64,000 bases of DNA from Gemmatimonadota bacterium (lineage in GTDB: Bacteria > Gemmatimonadota > Gemmatimonadetes > Gemmatimonadales > GWC2-71-9), in NCBI GenBank assembly GCA_020350425.1, contig CP070716.1, positions 2,368,967 through 2,432,966 on the forward strand, read 5' to 3'. The position numbers were made by a program, and so were the translations under genes. The notes under the pieces are model-generated. The model saw nothing but the letters and a program-made list of their open reading frames with translations. It ran no database searches and was not told where the DNA came from. Shown here one piece after another: positions 6,989-16,198 of this stretch (the first letter of the stretch is position 1; each line of letters begins with the position of its first letter).

Positions 6989-8471
6989 CTGGACTTGCGT
7001 CCCGGGCCCAGTGGAGGGCGGCGCTCACGGCCCGGCGCCACGCGGGATAGCCCCCTGCCGGCTCCCGGCCCGGATCGAACCAGTGGTAGCGGCGGCCCTC
7101 GAGAAAGGCGGCTGCGCTGCTCCACACCCCGGTGGCCAACCCCGCCAAGCCGGCGGCCCCGAGCGCGGTAGTCTCCACCACGTCGGGCCGCGCCACCCGC
7201 ACCCCGAGCACGTCGGCCTGGAACTGCATCAGCCAGTCGTTGGCGGCCGCGCCCCCATCTGCCTTGACTTCGGCGAGCGCAACACCGGACGCCGCGGCCA
7301 TGCTCTCGACCACGTCGCGGGTCGAGTAGGCCATGGCTTCCAGCGCCGCCCGCACCAGGTGCGCGCGGCTCGTGCCCCGCGTGAGCCCCACGATCGTCCC
7401 CCGGGCCTCCGCTTCCCAGTACGGCGCGCCCAGTCCCACGAAGGCCGGCACGAACGAGACCCCGCCGGTGTCCGGAACCTCCTGCGCCATGGCCTCGGTC
7501 TCCGCAGCGCGGTCGATGAGCCGCAGACCGTCCCGCAGCCACTGCACCGCGGCACCAGCGATGAAGATCGAGCCCTCCAGCGCGTAGCTGGGCCCGCCCT
7601 CGGCATCGCACGAGAGCGTAGTGAGCACCCCACTGCCCGCGCGCGCGCCGGGGAGCTCCGCGCCCACGCTCATGAGCAGGAACGCCCCCGTCCCATAGGT
7701 GCACTTGGCCTGTCCGGCGTCCCAGCATCCCTGGCCGAACAGCGCCGCCTGCTGATCGCCCGCGATCCCCGCAATGGGAATCTCGATCCCGAGATGCTCG
7801 GCCTGCGCGGTGCCCACGATACCGCTCGAGCGCTCGATGTCCGGCAGACTCGCCCGGGGCACCCCGAAGAGCTCCAGCAGCTCGTCGTCCCAATCCCGCC
7901 GCGCCACGTTGTAGAGCAGCGTGCGGGACGCATTGGTGTGATCGGTGACGAAGGCGCGCCCCCCCGTGAGCCGAAACACAAGCCACGCGTCGACCGTGCC
8001 GAACACCGCGTCGCCCGCTGCAGCGCGGGATCGGAGCTCGGGAACCTGGCCGAGCAACCACTCGATCTTGGTGGCGGAGAAGTAGGGATCCCACACGAGG
8101 CCCGTGCGCTGCGCCACCCACTCATCGCCCAGCTCCGCGCGCAGCGTCCGGCAGCGGGCAGCGGTGCGGCGGTCCTGCCACACGAGGGCGTGGTGCAGCG
8201 GGGCGCCGCTGCTTCGATCCCACGCCACGACCGTCTCACGCTGATTCGTGATCCCGATGGCGATCGGATCGACACCGGCCTGCCCTACCGCCTCCCTCGC
8301 GGTCTGGAGGGTCACCTGCCAGATCTCCTCGGCATCGTGCTCGACCATACCGGGCGCGGGGAAGTGCTGCGTGAACTCACGGTAGGCGCGGGACATCACC
8401 CGGCCGTCGGCTCCAATCACGAGTGCGGTGGAGCCCGTGGTACCCTGATCGAGGGCGAGAATCGCGGACAT
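6972..8471 (-). CDS. glpK: Glycerol kinase
   Basis: Protein of 499 aa, the standard length for GlpK of the FGGY kinase family. It phosphorylates glycerol to sn-glycerol 3-phosphate with ATP. The N-terminal phosphate-binding motif ALDQGTTGS is at residues 5-13. The family signatures TNQRETVVAWDR, WQDRRTA, GIAGDQQAALFGQGC, YGTGAFLLMS and the C-terminal KADGGAAANDWLMQFQADVLG are all present. ATG at 8471 is chosen over an in-frame GTG at 8483. On the minus strand TTGACA (8503-8508) and a weak TTGTGT (8480-8485) are separated by 17 bases and may be its promoter. No glycerol transporter or glpD is adjacent. It is divergent from hypB. Confidence 0.96.
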   Translation of the reverse strand: MSAILALDQGTTGSTALVIGADGRVMSRAYREFTQHFPAPGMVEHDAEEIWQVTLQTAREAVGQAGVDPIAIGITNQRETVVAWDRSSGAPLHHALVWQDRRTAARCRTLRAELGDEWVAQRTGLVWDPYFSATKIEWLLGQVPELRSRAAAGDAVFGTVDAWLVFRLTGGRAFVTDHTNASRTLLYNVARRDWDDELLELFGVPRASLPDIERSSGIVGTAQAEHLGIEIPIAGIAGDQQAALFGQGCWDAGQAKCTYGTGAFLLMSVGAELPGARAGSGVLTTLSCDAEGGPSYALEGSIFIAGAAVQWLRDGLRLIDRAAETEAMAQEVPDTGGVSFVPAFVGLGAPYWEAEARGTIVGLTRGTSRAHLVRAALEAMAYSTRDVVESMAAASGVALAEVKADGGAAANDWLMQFQADVLGVRVARPDVVETTALGAAGLAGLATGVWSSAAAFLEGRRYHWFDPGREPAGGYPAWRRAVSAALHWARDASPDEIGG

Positions 8472-8596
8472 GGATCGAAACACAACCGGCGCGGCTCGGA
8501 GCTGTCAAGCGGCGCGGCGCGCCTATCACTCCCACTTCATCGTTTCTTCATCCCTCGCCGGGTACGGTTCACGCGAGCGAGCGACGGAGAGGGAGC

Positions 8597-9268
8597 ATGG
8601 GCGTCCGAACCATCGACGTACGTGAGCGCGTCATGGAGAAGAACAACGAGCTCGCGGCCGAGGTGCGGCGGCGGCTGGAAGAGCACCGGGTGTGCGCGTT
8701 CAACCTGGTGTCGTCACCGGGATCGGGGAAGACGCTCCTCCTGGAGCGGACGCTGGAACGGCTGGGAAATCGCCTCGAGATCGCCGTCGTCACGGGCGAC
8801 GTCCAGACGCAAAATGACGCCGACCGGCTGGCGCGTTACACCGACAAGCTGGTGCAGGCCGTGGTGACGGGCGGAGCGTGCCACCTCGACGCTCGCCAGA
8901 TCGCGACAGCGCTCGACGCCATCGACCTGTCGCGGACCGATCTCGTGTTCATAGAGAATGTCGGCAACCTGGTCTGTCCCGCCGGCTGGGATCTCGGCGA
9001 AGAGGCCAAGGTCGTGGTGTTTTCGGTCACCGAGGGCGAGGACAAGCCGGTCAAGTACCCGGGCATGTTCCGGCGTGCCGAGTACGCGGTGCTCAACAAG
9101 ATCGATCTCCTGCCGTACCTCGATTTCGACGTCGAGCGGGCGATGGCCTGCGCCCGTGAGGTGAACCCGCACCTGCGGTTTTTCCAGACGTCGGCGCTGA
9201 CCGGGGAAGGGATGCAGCAGTGGTGCACCTTCATCGAGGCGCACGTGCGGGACGCGGTGGTCGCGTAG
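8597..9268 (+). CDS. hypB: Hydrogenase/urease-type nickel insertion GTPase HypB
   Basis: Protein of 223 aa belonging to the SIMIBI GTPases (HypB/UreG). HypB uses GTP hydrolysis to deliver nickel during [NiFe]-hydrogenase maturation. Visible motifs are the Walker A SSPGSGKT (residues 39-46), GDVQTQND, the metal-site GGACHL with Cys95-His96, ENVGNLVCP with Cys127, and the guanine-specificity NKID (167-170). The start at 8597 is preceded by GAGAGGGAG. The N-terminal CXXCGC high-affinity nickel site and the His-rich stretch found in some HypB proteins are absent. No other hyp gene and no hydrogenase gene lies in the window, so the partner must be elsewhere or the role may differ. Confidence 0.9.
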   Translation: MGVRTIDVRERVMEKNNELAAEVRRRLEEHRVCAFNLVSSPGSGKTLLLERTLERLGNRLEIAVVTGDVQTQNDADRLARYTDKLVQAVVTGGACHLDARQIATALDAIDLSRTDLVFIENVGNLVCPAGWDLGEEAKVVVFSVTEGEDKPVKYPGMFRRAEYAVLNKIDLLPYLDFDVERAMACAREVNPHLRFFQTSALTGEGMQQWCTFIEAHVRDAVVA

Positions 9269-9308
9269 GGGGGCGGGCCGTCCGCTTCCCCTTCCCCGCG
9301 GCACGGCT

Positions 9309-10336
<1,028 letters not shown>

Positions 10337-10340
<4 letters not shown>

Positions 10341-11935
10341 CGCACCGCGCCGTCGCGCCGCGGATCGGCCGCGCCGCGCCACTCACCACCGCGCCGCGCC
10401 ACGGCATGGACGCCGCCGAAGTACGCGTTGCGCCCCGCACTGTCCCACGTCGAGCTCGGCTCGACGAGCACGAAACCGCGCTGCACCAGCTGCTCGAGCG
10501 CCGAGTCCGGTGCGCCTCGCCACTCCACGAACAGGGCGCTGTCGGGAATCACGTGCAACCGGTAAGCGGCGACCGCCGACCCGACGTCGAGGCCCTCATC
10601 CACCCAGAGCTGGGCCACCTGCGCCACGGCGGAGATGATGCGCGCGCTGCCGGGGCTCCCCAGCGCCAGCACTGGCTCGCCGTCGCGGGCGACAATCGTC
10701 GGGCTCATCGACGAGTACGGCATCGCATTGGGTCGCAGCGCAAACGGGTGCTGGGGATCCCCCAACACGAACTCGCGCATGTAGTCGTTGTAGAGGAAGC
10801 CCAGGGTGGAGTCGGCGGCTTTCGCCCCGAAGGCATAGTTGATGCTCGCCGTCACCGCCACGGCCATGCCGTCGCCGTCCGCCACCGAGAAGTGCGTCGT
10901 CTCACCCGGCCCAATCTCCAGCAGCTCGCGCGCGTGCGCTTTGTCGATCTTGGCATCCACGTCGGCTTCGTAGTTCACCAGGTCATGCACCGGGGTGTCC
11001 CGCCGGGACAGGTGGCCGAGGCGCAGCGCCTGCGCCAGCAGCGACATCCGAGCCGGCGAGCCCGGTGCCAGCGCCTCGGGCGGAGCGTGCTCCAGCAGGT
11101 TGAGGATCTGCAGCACGACCCAACCTCCACCCGGCGGCGGCAGCGAGTACACGTCCCACCCGCGATACGACCCCCTCAAAGGATCGAGCTCCACGGGTTG
11201 CGGCAGCCGCTCCAGGTCCTCGAGGGACAGCCAGCCGCCGTTCGAGGCCATGTCTCGCGCCACGGCCCGCGCGATCTCGCCGTGATAGAAGTCGTCGGCA
11301 CCCTGCTCCGCGAGCCGGCGCAGCGTCTGCGCCAGCTCCGGCTGGCGGAATACGCTCCCCTCGGCGGGAGCCGTTCCCGCCTCGGTGAGGAACAGGCTGC
11401 GGGCAGCCGGGGTGGCGCGCAGCGCCTCCTCCGCGTTCACCCACACGCGGTGGCGGAAGGGTCCCACCACGAATCCGTCCTCGGCGTAGCGGATCGCCGG
11501 CTCGAGAAGCTGCGCCCACGGGATCCGGCCGCTGCCGTAGTGCCGCCAGGCGTACTCCAGCACCCGAACCGTCGTCGGGACCGTCGTGGCCCGGTATGTC
11601 TCGATAGCGGCGGAATCGGCATCGACGGGCGTCGCGCCCGGCGCGTACGACGTCCCGTTGATCACCACCGGGCGCCCGCCCGGCGCGTGCAGGAGCAGCT
11701 GCGTCTGCCCTCCGAGTCCCGACATGGCGGGCTCGGTCACGCCCAGCGCAAACGAGACGGCTACGGCCGCATCGACCGCGTTGCCACCCGCCTGCAGAAT
11801 CAACGCTCCGGCTTCGGCCGCCTCCGGGCTCGCGGCGGCGACGACCCCGCCTCCCTGGGGAGCCGAACCACAGCCCGCCAGCGCGAGCACAACCGCTACT
11901 GCGGCTCCTCTGACGATGCTCCGCTGCATCCGCAT
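10337..11935 (-). CDS. ggt: Gamma-glutamyltransferase lipoprotein
   Basis: Protein of about 532 aa of the gamma-glutamyltranspeptidase (Ntn-hydrolase) family. The enzyme cleaves gamma-glutamyl bonds of glutathione and related peptides, usually after autocleavage into two subunits. The N-terminal hydrophobic segment ends in a lipobox-like LALAGC. The large-subunit signature GGNAVDAAVA and SGLGGQTQLL is present. The autocleavage and catalytic threonine lies in GETTHFSVADGDGMAVAVT, followed by the small-subunit motif SSMSPTIV and GSPGSARI. Three in-frame ATGs lie at 11941, 11935 and 11929; GAGGGAG is best spaced for the one at 11935. It precedes mtnA with a four-base overlap. Confidence 0.88.
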
Positions 11936-11960
11936 CCTCATACTCCCTCGGCTGGAGTGC

Positions 11961-12494
11961 CTACATCGCCGCCAGATACCGCTCCGACAGCACCCGTGCA
12001 TGGTGCCGCTCGTGTCCCGCCACGACGTACGGTATGGAGCCCACGGTGAACCTCAACTCGTTGGCCACGCCGCGGCGACGCGCGAGCTCGGCGTTCAGCG
12101 AGCGGTAGAACGTGAGGCTCGCCGCCCGTACGCTGCCGAACTCGTCGAGCACGTCCCGGAGCGGACGCTCGTCGAAGTTGGCGCCGGCGACGAAGTCGTT
12201 CTCGTCGAACCCGGGCAGGGCCGTGGCATCGCCCCGGCTGAAGCGGAGCGCCCGGTAGGTGAACACGCGCTCCGTGTCGCTCAGGTGCCCGATCACCTGC
12301 TTCACGCTCCACTTCTCGGGTGCGTAGCGGTAGAGCGCCTGATCCTCGTTCAAACCCGACACCATCGCCACCGTCTGGGCGCCCTGACGCTCGAGCAGCT
12401 CGAGGATGTCGCCCTCCGGAACCAGGCGCACGTACTGCCGGAAGTACTCGGGGATCTCGGACGAGTCCGGTCGGGCGATGACGGGGTCGGGCAT
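11961..12494 (-). CDS. DinB-superfamily protein
   Basis: Protein of 177 aa with the four-helix DinB/DUF664 fold suggested by EKWSVKQVIGHLSDTERVF near residues 59-77 and the terminal GHERHHARVLSERYL. The recurrent His residues (GHLSD, and the HERHH near the C terminus) are the usual metal-binding positions of this family. Many members are metal-dependent thiol transferases or stress-induced proteins of unknown substrate. ATG at 12494 is chosen because upstream sequence is non-coding in character and GGAG precedes it. It sits between a nitroreductase and ggt on the same strand. No substrate can be assigned. Confidence 0.85.
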   Translation of the reverse strand: MPDPVIARPDSSEIPEYFRQYVRLVPEGDILELLERQGAQTVAMVSGLNEDQALYRYAPEKWSVKQVIGHLSDTERVFTYRALRFSRGDATALPGFDENDFVAGANFDERPLRDVLDEFGSVRAASLTFYRSLNAELARRRGVANELRFTVGSIPYVVAGHERHHARVLSERYLAAM

Positions 12495-12648
12495 ACCGAG
12501 CACGCTCCAGGTGGCTTGCGACCCTGTAATGAAACGCGGCGCGCGTGGTGCGGCCAGGTGGCCGGGACCCGAGCGGCTCGACCGCGCGCCATGCCGATCT
12601 GGGCGGCGCGCCCAACGGGATCGCGACGGGACCGCATCCGATGGGGGC

Positions 12649-13317
12649 CTACACGAAGGTCGCGAATTCCTCCAGCGGCTTTCGGGAGATGTCGGGCACC
12701 ACGGCATCGTCTGCCGGGTATCCCACCACCAGGAGCAGGAAGGGGCGCTCGTTCGGCGGGCGTCCCAGGATCTCGTTGAGGAAACCCATCGGGCTCGGGG
12801 TGTGGGTCAGCGTCGCCAGGCCGGCGTGGTGCAGCGCGGTAATCAGGAGGCCGGTGGCCAAACCCACCGACTCCGTCACGTAGTAATTCTGCTCGCGCCC
12901 GCCGTCAGGCGCCGCGCCGTAGCGTTCCGCGAACACCGCAATGAGATAAGGCGCCGTCTCCAGAAACGGCTTGTGCTCGTCGGTGCCGAGGGGAGCCAAC
13001 GCCTCGAGCCAGTCGCCGGGCGCCCGGTGCCGGTAGAACTCGCGCTCCTCCTGCTCCGCCGCCTCGCGGATGCGGCGCTTGACCTCGGGTTCCGCCACCA
13101 CGACGAAGTGCCACGGCTGGCGGTTGGCGCCACTCGGGGCAGTCCCGGCGGCGCGCAGGCAGTCCTCGATAACGGCGCGGGAGACCGGTCGATCCGAGTA
13201 GTGGCGCACCGTGCGGCGGCGGCGCACCTCCTCGTAGAACTCGGAGGCGCGCCGCGCCATCTCCTCCTCAGGGTACCGCCGGTAGGCCGGGAGGGGAATG
13301 AATCGGGGCTCCGTCAT
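12649..13317 (-). CDS. Nitroreductase-family FMN oxidoreductase
   Basis: Protein of 222 aa. The N-terminal FMN-binding signature [14 protein letters not shown] (residues 32-45) and [15 protein letters not shown] (60-74) are typical of the nitroreductase superfamily, in the branch that includes iodotyrosine dehalogenase-like and BluB-like enzymes. The C-terminal [19 protein letters not shown] followed by [12 protein letters not shown] matches the dehalogenase-like subgroup. These flavoenzymes use NAD(P)H to reduce a wide range of substrates; the real substrate is unknown here. The start overlaps the stop of the cyclophilin gene (ATGA), so the two are translationally coupled. Confidence 0.88.
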   Translation of the reverse strand: MTEPRFIPLPAYRRYPEEEMARRASEFYEEVRRRRTVRHYSDRPVSRAVIEDCLRAAGTAPSGANRQPWHFVVVAEPEVKRRIREAAEQEEREFYRHRAPGDWLEALAPLGTDEHKPFLETAPYLIAVFAERYGAAPDGGREQNYYVTESVGLATGLLITALHHAGLATLTHTPSPMGFLNEILGRPPNERPFLLLVVGYPADDAVVPDISRKPLEEFATFV

Positions 13318-13796
13318 GCCCGCTTCGCGGAGCGGATGACGACCGGCTCGATCGGCACATCCTGATGGCCGCCCTTGGAGCCGGTAGACACCTGCACGAT
13401 GTCATCCACGACGTCCATGCCCTCGACGACCCTGCCGAACACCGCGTAGCCGAAGTCGCGTCCCCCGTGATCCAGGAACGCGTTGTTCGCCACGTTGACG
13501 AAGAACTGGGAGGTGGCGCTGTGGATGTCCGAGGTTCGGGCCATGGCGAGCGTGCCCCGCTCGTTCTTGAGCCCGTTGTCGGCCTCATTCTTGATCGGAT
13601 CCTGGGTGGGCTTCTGCCGCATCTCCTCCGTGAACCCGCCGCCCTGGATCATGAATCCCGGGATCACCCGGTGGAAGATCGTTCCGTCGAAGTGTCCGGC
13701 ATCTACGTACCCCAGGAAGTTCTCCACGGAGACGGGCGCCTGCTCCTGGTAGAGCTCGACGGTGATGTTTCCCTTGGTCGTCTGCAATACGACCAT
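13314..13796 (-). CDS. Cyclophilin-type peptidyl-prolyl cis-trans isomerase
   Basis: Protein of 160 aa, a single cyclophilin domain without signal peptide, so probably cytosolic. It catalyses proline isomerisation in protein folding. The cyclophilin core is clear: [18 protein letters not shown] (residues 36-53) with the catalytic Arg in FHRV, and later [16 protein letters not shown] and [20 protein letters not shown] sits upstream of the ATG at 13796. It is coupled to the nitroreductase gene downstream and lies 22 bases after the CoA-binding protein gene, so the run from 14620 downward may be one transcript. Confidence 0.94.
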   Translation of the reverse strand: MVVLQTTKGNITVELYQEQAPVSVENFLGYVDAGHFDGTIFHRVIPGFMIQGGGFTEEMRQKPTQDPIKNEADNGLKNERGTLAMARTSDIHSATSQFFVNVANNAFLDHGGRDFGYAVFGRVVEGMDVVDDIVQVSTGSKGGHQDVPIEPVVIRSAKRA

Positions 13797-13818
13797 GGTG
13801 CACCTCCAGGGTGAAGGG

Positions 13819-14292
13819 TCAGTTGGTGCGGGGCAGCTTGCCGATCGTCCCCAGAAACCAGCGCAGGCAGCGGTGCGCCACGTCCACCGGTTCGCAGTAC
13901 ATCATGGGACAGGCGCCCGGGATGACGGCGATGCCGTGCTCGCGGCAGAACTGCACCGCGGCCTCAGACACGCTCCCCTGCCCGACGGAGCGGTGCATCC
14001 AGACCCGCCGGATGCCGAGCGCGTGGCACTGCCGCACGATCGCCTCGGCGGCAGCCGGCGGCGTCGCGATCACCACCCCGTCCACGCCGCCGGGAACCGC
14101 GCCCAGCTCGGGATAACACGCGTCTCCCTCGACGCGGTCGGCGCTGGGATTCACGGGAAAGACCTCATACCCGGCGCCGCGGAGCTTGCGGTAGATCAGA
14201 TTGGCGGCCTCGCCAGTCGAGCGGGAGACCCCGGCGACCGCGATTCGTCGCTGCGCCAGAAAGTCCGTCACGCTCTCACGCAAGCCGTGCAC
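13819..14292 (-). CDS. CoA-binding (Rossmann) domain protein
   Basis: Protein of about 157 aa, the size of stand-alone CoA-binding proteins (YccU type). The nucleotide-binding start [20 protein letters not shown] is followed by [16 protein letters not shown] and [12 protein letters not shown] cluster of His and Cys near the C terminus ([20 protein letters not shown]) is seen in this family. GTG at 14292 is favoured over GTG at 14298 because GGGAGG ends five bases before it. It overlaps the alkyltransferase-like gene by 17 bases. Members are similar to the CoA-binding half of acyl-CoA synthetases but have no ligase domain; the role is unknown. Confidence 0.85.
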   Translation of the reverse strand: MHGLRESVTDFLAQRRIAVAGVSRSTGEAANLIYRKLRGAGYEVFPVNPSADRVEGDACYPELGAVPGGVDGVVIATPPAAAEAIVRQCHALGIRRVWMHRSVGQGSVSEAAVQFCREHGIAVIPGACPMMYCEPVDVAHRCLRWFLGTIGKLPRTN

Positions 14293-14620
14293 ACTCACCT
14301 CCCGTTCGCGGACGCCAGCCGAACCGCGCCAGCGCGACCCGCTGCCGCTCGTCGAAGCATACGCCCTCGGCTTCGAGAAGTGAACGCTGCACCCCTTCCC
14401 ACCCGGGCTCCGCGCGGCGGCTGATCTCGCCGCGCGCATTGAGCACACGGTGCCACGGCACGCCCGAGCCCTCGGGCAGGGCGTGCAGCGCGTAGCCCAC
14501 CTGGCGGGCGTGCCCCGCGAGGCCGGCCAGTCGCGCGACTTGGCCGTACGTCGCCACTCGACCGCCGGGGATCCGCCGCACGACCCGGTAGATGCGATGG
14601 TAGCTCTCGGCACGGCTCAC
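14276..14620 (-). CDS. Alkyltransferase-like (ATL) DNA-binding protein, active-site Cys replaced by Trp
   Basis: Protein of about 114 aa with the DNA-binding domain of O6-alkylguanine-DNA alkyltransferase: RIPGGRVATYGQVARLAG (helix-turn-helix with the arginine-finger region) and then VPWHRVLNARGEIS. In active enzymes the motif is PCHR; here it is PWHR, so the protein cannot accept alkyl groups. This is the hallmark of ATL proteins, which flag O6-alkylguanine lesions for nucleotide excision repair. GTG at 14620 is chosen because an upstream TTG at 14659 falls against a terminator hairpin. A catalytically intact paralogue is encoded at 45934-46410. Confidence 0.88.
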   Translation of the reverse strand: MSRAESYHRIYRVVRRIPGGRVATYGQVARLAGLAGHARQVGYALHALPEGSGVPWHRVLNARGEISRRAEPGWEGVQRSLLEAEGVCFDERQRVALARFGWRPRTGGECARLA

Positions 14621-14659
14621 GCTCGGACCTCGAAGCGAAGGCACCTCGCACAATGACAA

Positions 14660-14689
14660 GGTCCCCGGGGCCGTTCGGACCCGGGGACC
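14660..14689 (-). terminator. Strong hairpin ending the barrel/cytochrome operon
   Basis: GGTCCCCGGG (14660-14669) and CCCGGGGACC (14680-14689) form a perfect 10-bp stem with a 10-base loop, 27 bases beyond the stop of the tetraheme gene on the minus strand. It separates the cytochrome operon from the ATL gene. Confidence 0.7.
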
Positions 14690-14716
14690 GTTTGACTCAG
14701 CCTTCGGTGCTGCCCG

Positions 14717-15109
14717 TCAGCCGGTGTGGCACAAGGTGCAGTACTTCACGTCCCTGCCCTCGTGGCTCGCCGGCGCGTCGGGGATGGCCTCCATGGCGCC
14801 GGGCGTGTGGCACATCATGCACTGCTCACGGCCCTGCACGCCGTGCGAGATCGCCTTCGGGGGCGTCGTCAGCATCGGCGAGTCCGTCGCATGGCACCAC
14901 ATGCAGGTCTCGTTCCCCCGGCCCGCGTGGCTGGCGGGGGCGTCGGGCACCGCCTCCATGGCGCCGGCCGTGTGACACATCAAACAGTTGTCCCGCCCCT
15001 GCACGTCGTGGTTCACCGGCGGCGGCGGGTTCTGTCCGAACGCCGGAACGGCGAGCACGCCGGCCAGGAGCAGCACGCCCATGGCACTCACGAATCTCGC
15101 ATGGCTCAT
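14717..15109 (-). CDS. Small periplasmic tetraheme cytochrome c with internal duplication
   Basis: Protein of 130 aa with a cleavable signal peptide (about residues 1-26, AFGQ at the end) and four CXXCH motifs: CLMCH, CMWCH, CMMCH and CTLCH. The two halves repeat each other: HxVQGRxxCxMCHTxGAMEA is followed both times by PDAPASHxGR. An ancestral diheme unit has therefore been duplicated. The histidines in VNH, ISH and ASH are likely distal ligands. The protein would shuttle electrons in the periplasm. The gene follows the barrel and 12-heme genes but is separated from them by a 132-base gap with a hairpin, so it may have its own promoter. Confidence 0.9.
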   Translation of the reverse strand: MSHARFVSAMGVLLLAGVLAVPAFGQNPPPPVNHDVQGRDNCLMCHTAGAMEAVPDAPASHAGRGNETCMWCHATDSPMLTTPPKAISHGVQGREQCMMCHTPGAMEAIPDAPASHEGRDVKYCTLCHTG

Positions 15110-15157
15110 GAATCCCCTCCCCTGTTGGTGTCAGCCAATCCTCATTACTGGCACGTT

Positions 15158-15182
15158 GAGGGCGGCCCCCCGCCGCCCTCAA
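15158..15182. terminator. Possible hairpin between the 12-heme and 4-heme genes
   Basis: The inverted arms GAGGGCGGC and GCCGCCCTC flank a short C-rich loop, about 60 bases after the stop of the 12-heme gene on the minus strand. It may terminate or attenuate read-through into the tetraheme gene. Confidence 0.4.
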
Positions 15183-15241
15183 CCGGACATCTACTTCCCT
15201 GTACTGTAATACCCCGTCGAGCGGAGTCGGTCCACCCCCGG

Positions 15242-16198
15242 CTACGGCGAGCCCCCGGGCACGGCCGTGCCGTGACACACCGTGCACGCCTGCGGGTTGC
15301 GGCTCCGCAAACGCTCCGCATTGAAGTCGGGCCCGTGGGGGCTGACGCTCCTGTGGCAGCTCACACACGAGCTCTCCGTGTGGCATGCCACGCAGCTCTC
15401 GAGGCTCTGACGCGCCGCTTGCCCATGGCCTGCATTGAAGCTCTGTTGGCCGTCGTGGTAGCCCGTGCTCCGGATCTCGTCAGACGTCAACCCGGCCGTC
15501 TGGTGGCAGTCCTGACAGAACTGCCCGGGATTGTGGCACGAACTGCACTGGGCAGACTGGGACCACGCCTCCGCCGGGTGCGCCGCCACGTAGTCCGCCT
15601 GGTGGTAGCCGGGCGCCGGGTCGGCGCCGCCGGGCCGGTGGCAGGCGAGGCAGTCGGCCCGAACGTGACAACTGGCGCATGCCTCCGGGGCGGGGGCCGC
15701 CACCGCGGCGTGCTCCTGCACCCACAGACCGATATGCGACGCAGGCTTCGGTGCCGCCTGGTGGCACAGACTGCACGGCGACTGGGGCGCAGCCTGGTGC
15801 TCCGCTTCGATGCCGTGGCAGCTGAGGCAATTGTCGACCACTGCCCGCTGGACCGTCATGGCCGGGGCGCCCGCCGCCTGGTGACACGCCGCGCAGTCGA
15901 TTGGCGGGTGCGCCGCGTGACTGAAGTTGTCCGCCGCGTAGGCGCCCGCCGTGGGCGGTTCGTACTCCACGACGGGCTGGATCTGCCCATTGTGGCAGCC
16001 GGCGCACATGGAGGCCGCCGGGTACACGGCCCCCTCACCCGTCACGCCGGAGTGGCACATGGTGCACGATGTGAACAGGGCAGCATGCCGCTCGTGCGGG
16101 AACTGCCCTTGCGATGCGAGCTCCGGAGCCGGCGCCGGGCCCGTTCCCGCGACGGCGGCAATGACCACCCCCACGGCCAGCGTCATCATCGTCTTCAT
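15242..16198 (-). CDS. Periplasmic 12-heme cytochrome c (candidate conduit subunit)
   Basis: Protein of 318 aa with an N-terminal signal sequence and 12 CXXCH motifs, about one per 26 residues: CTMCH, CAGCH, CAACH, CLSCH, CSLCH, CASCH, CLACH, CSSCH, CQDCH, CVACH, CVSCH and CTVCH. This density is like that of the MtrA/OmaB-type cytochromes that sit inside outer-membrane barrels, although sequence identity to either cannot be judged by eye. Its ATG overlaps the stop of the beta-barrel gene (ATGA), so the two proteins are made together. There is no membrane anchor other than the signal. The likely job is to carry electrons from the periplasm into or through the barrel. Confidence 0.88.
   Translation of the reverse strand: MKTMMTLAVGVVIAAVAGTGPAPAPELASQGQFPHERHAALFTSCTMCHSGVTGEGAVYPAASMCAGCHNGQIQPVVEYEPPTAGAYAADNFSHAAHPPIDCAACHQAAGAPAMTVQRAVVDNCLSCHGIEAEHQAAPQSPCSLCHQAAPKPASHIGLWVQEHAAVAAPAPEACASCHVRADCLACHRPGGADPAPGYHQADYVAAHPAEAWSQSAQCSSCHNPGQFCQDCHQTAGLTSDEIRSTGYHDGQQSFNAGHGQAARQSLESCVACHTESSCVSCHRSVSPHGPDFNAERLRSRNPQACTVCHGTAVPGGSP

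Noticed and set aside
14620-14659. Upstream TTG start (14659) for the ATL protein
   Set aside because: It abuts the 10-bp terminator stem of the preceding operon, and the added residues have no family similarity; GTG at 14620 fits better.
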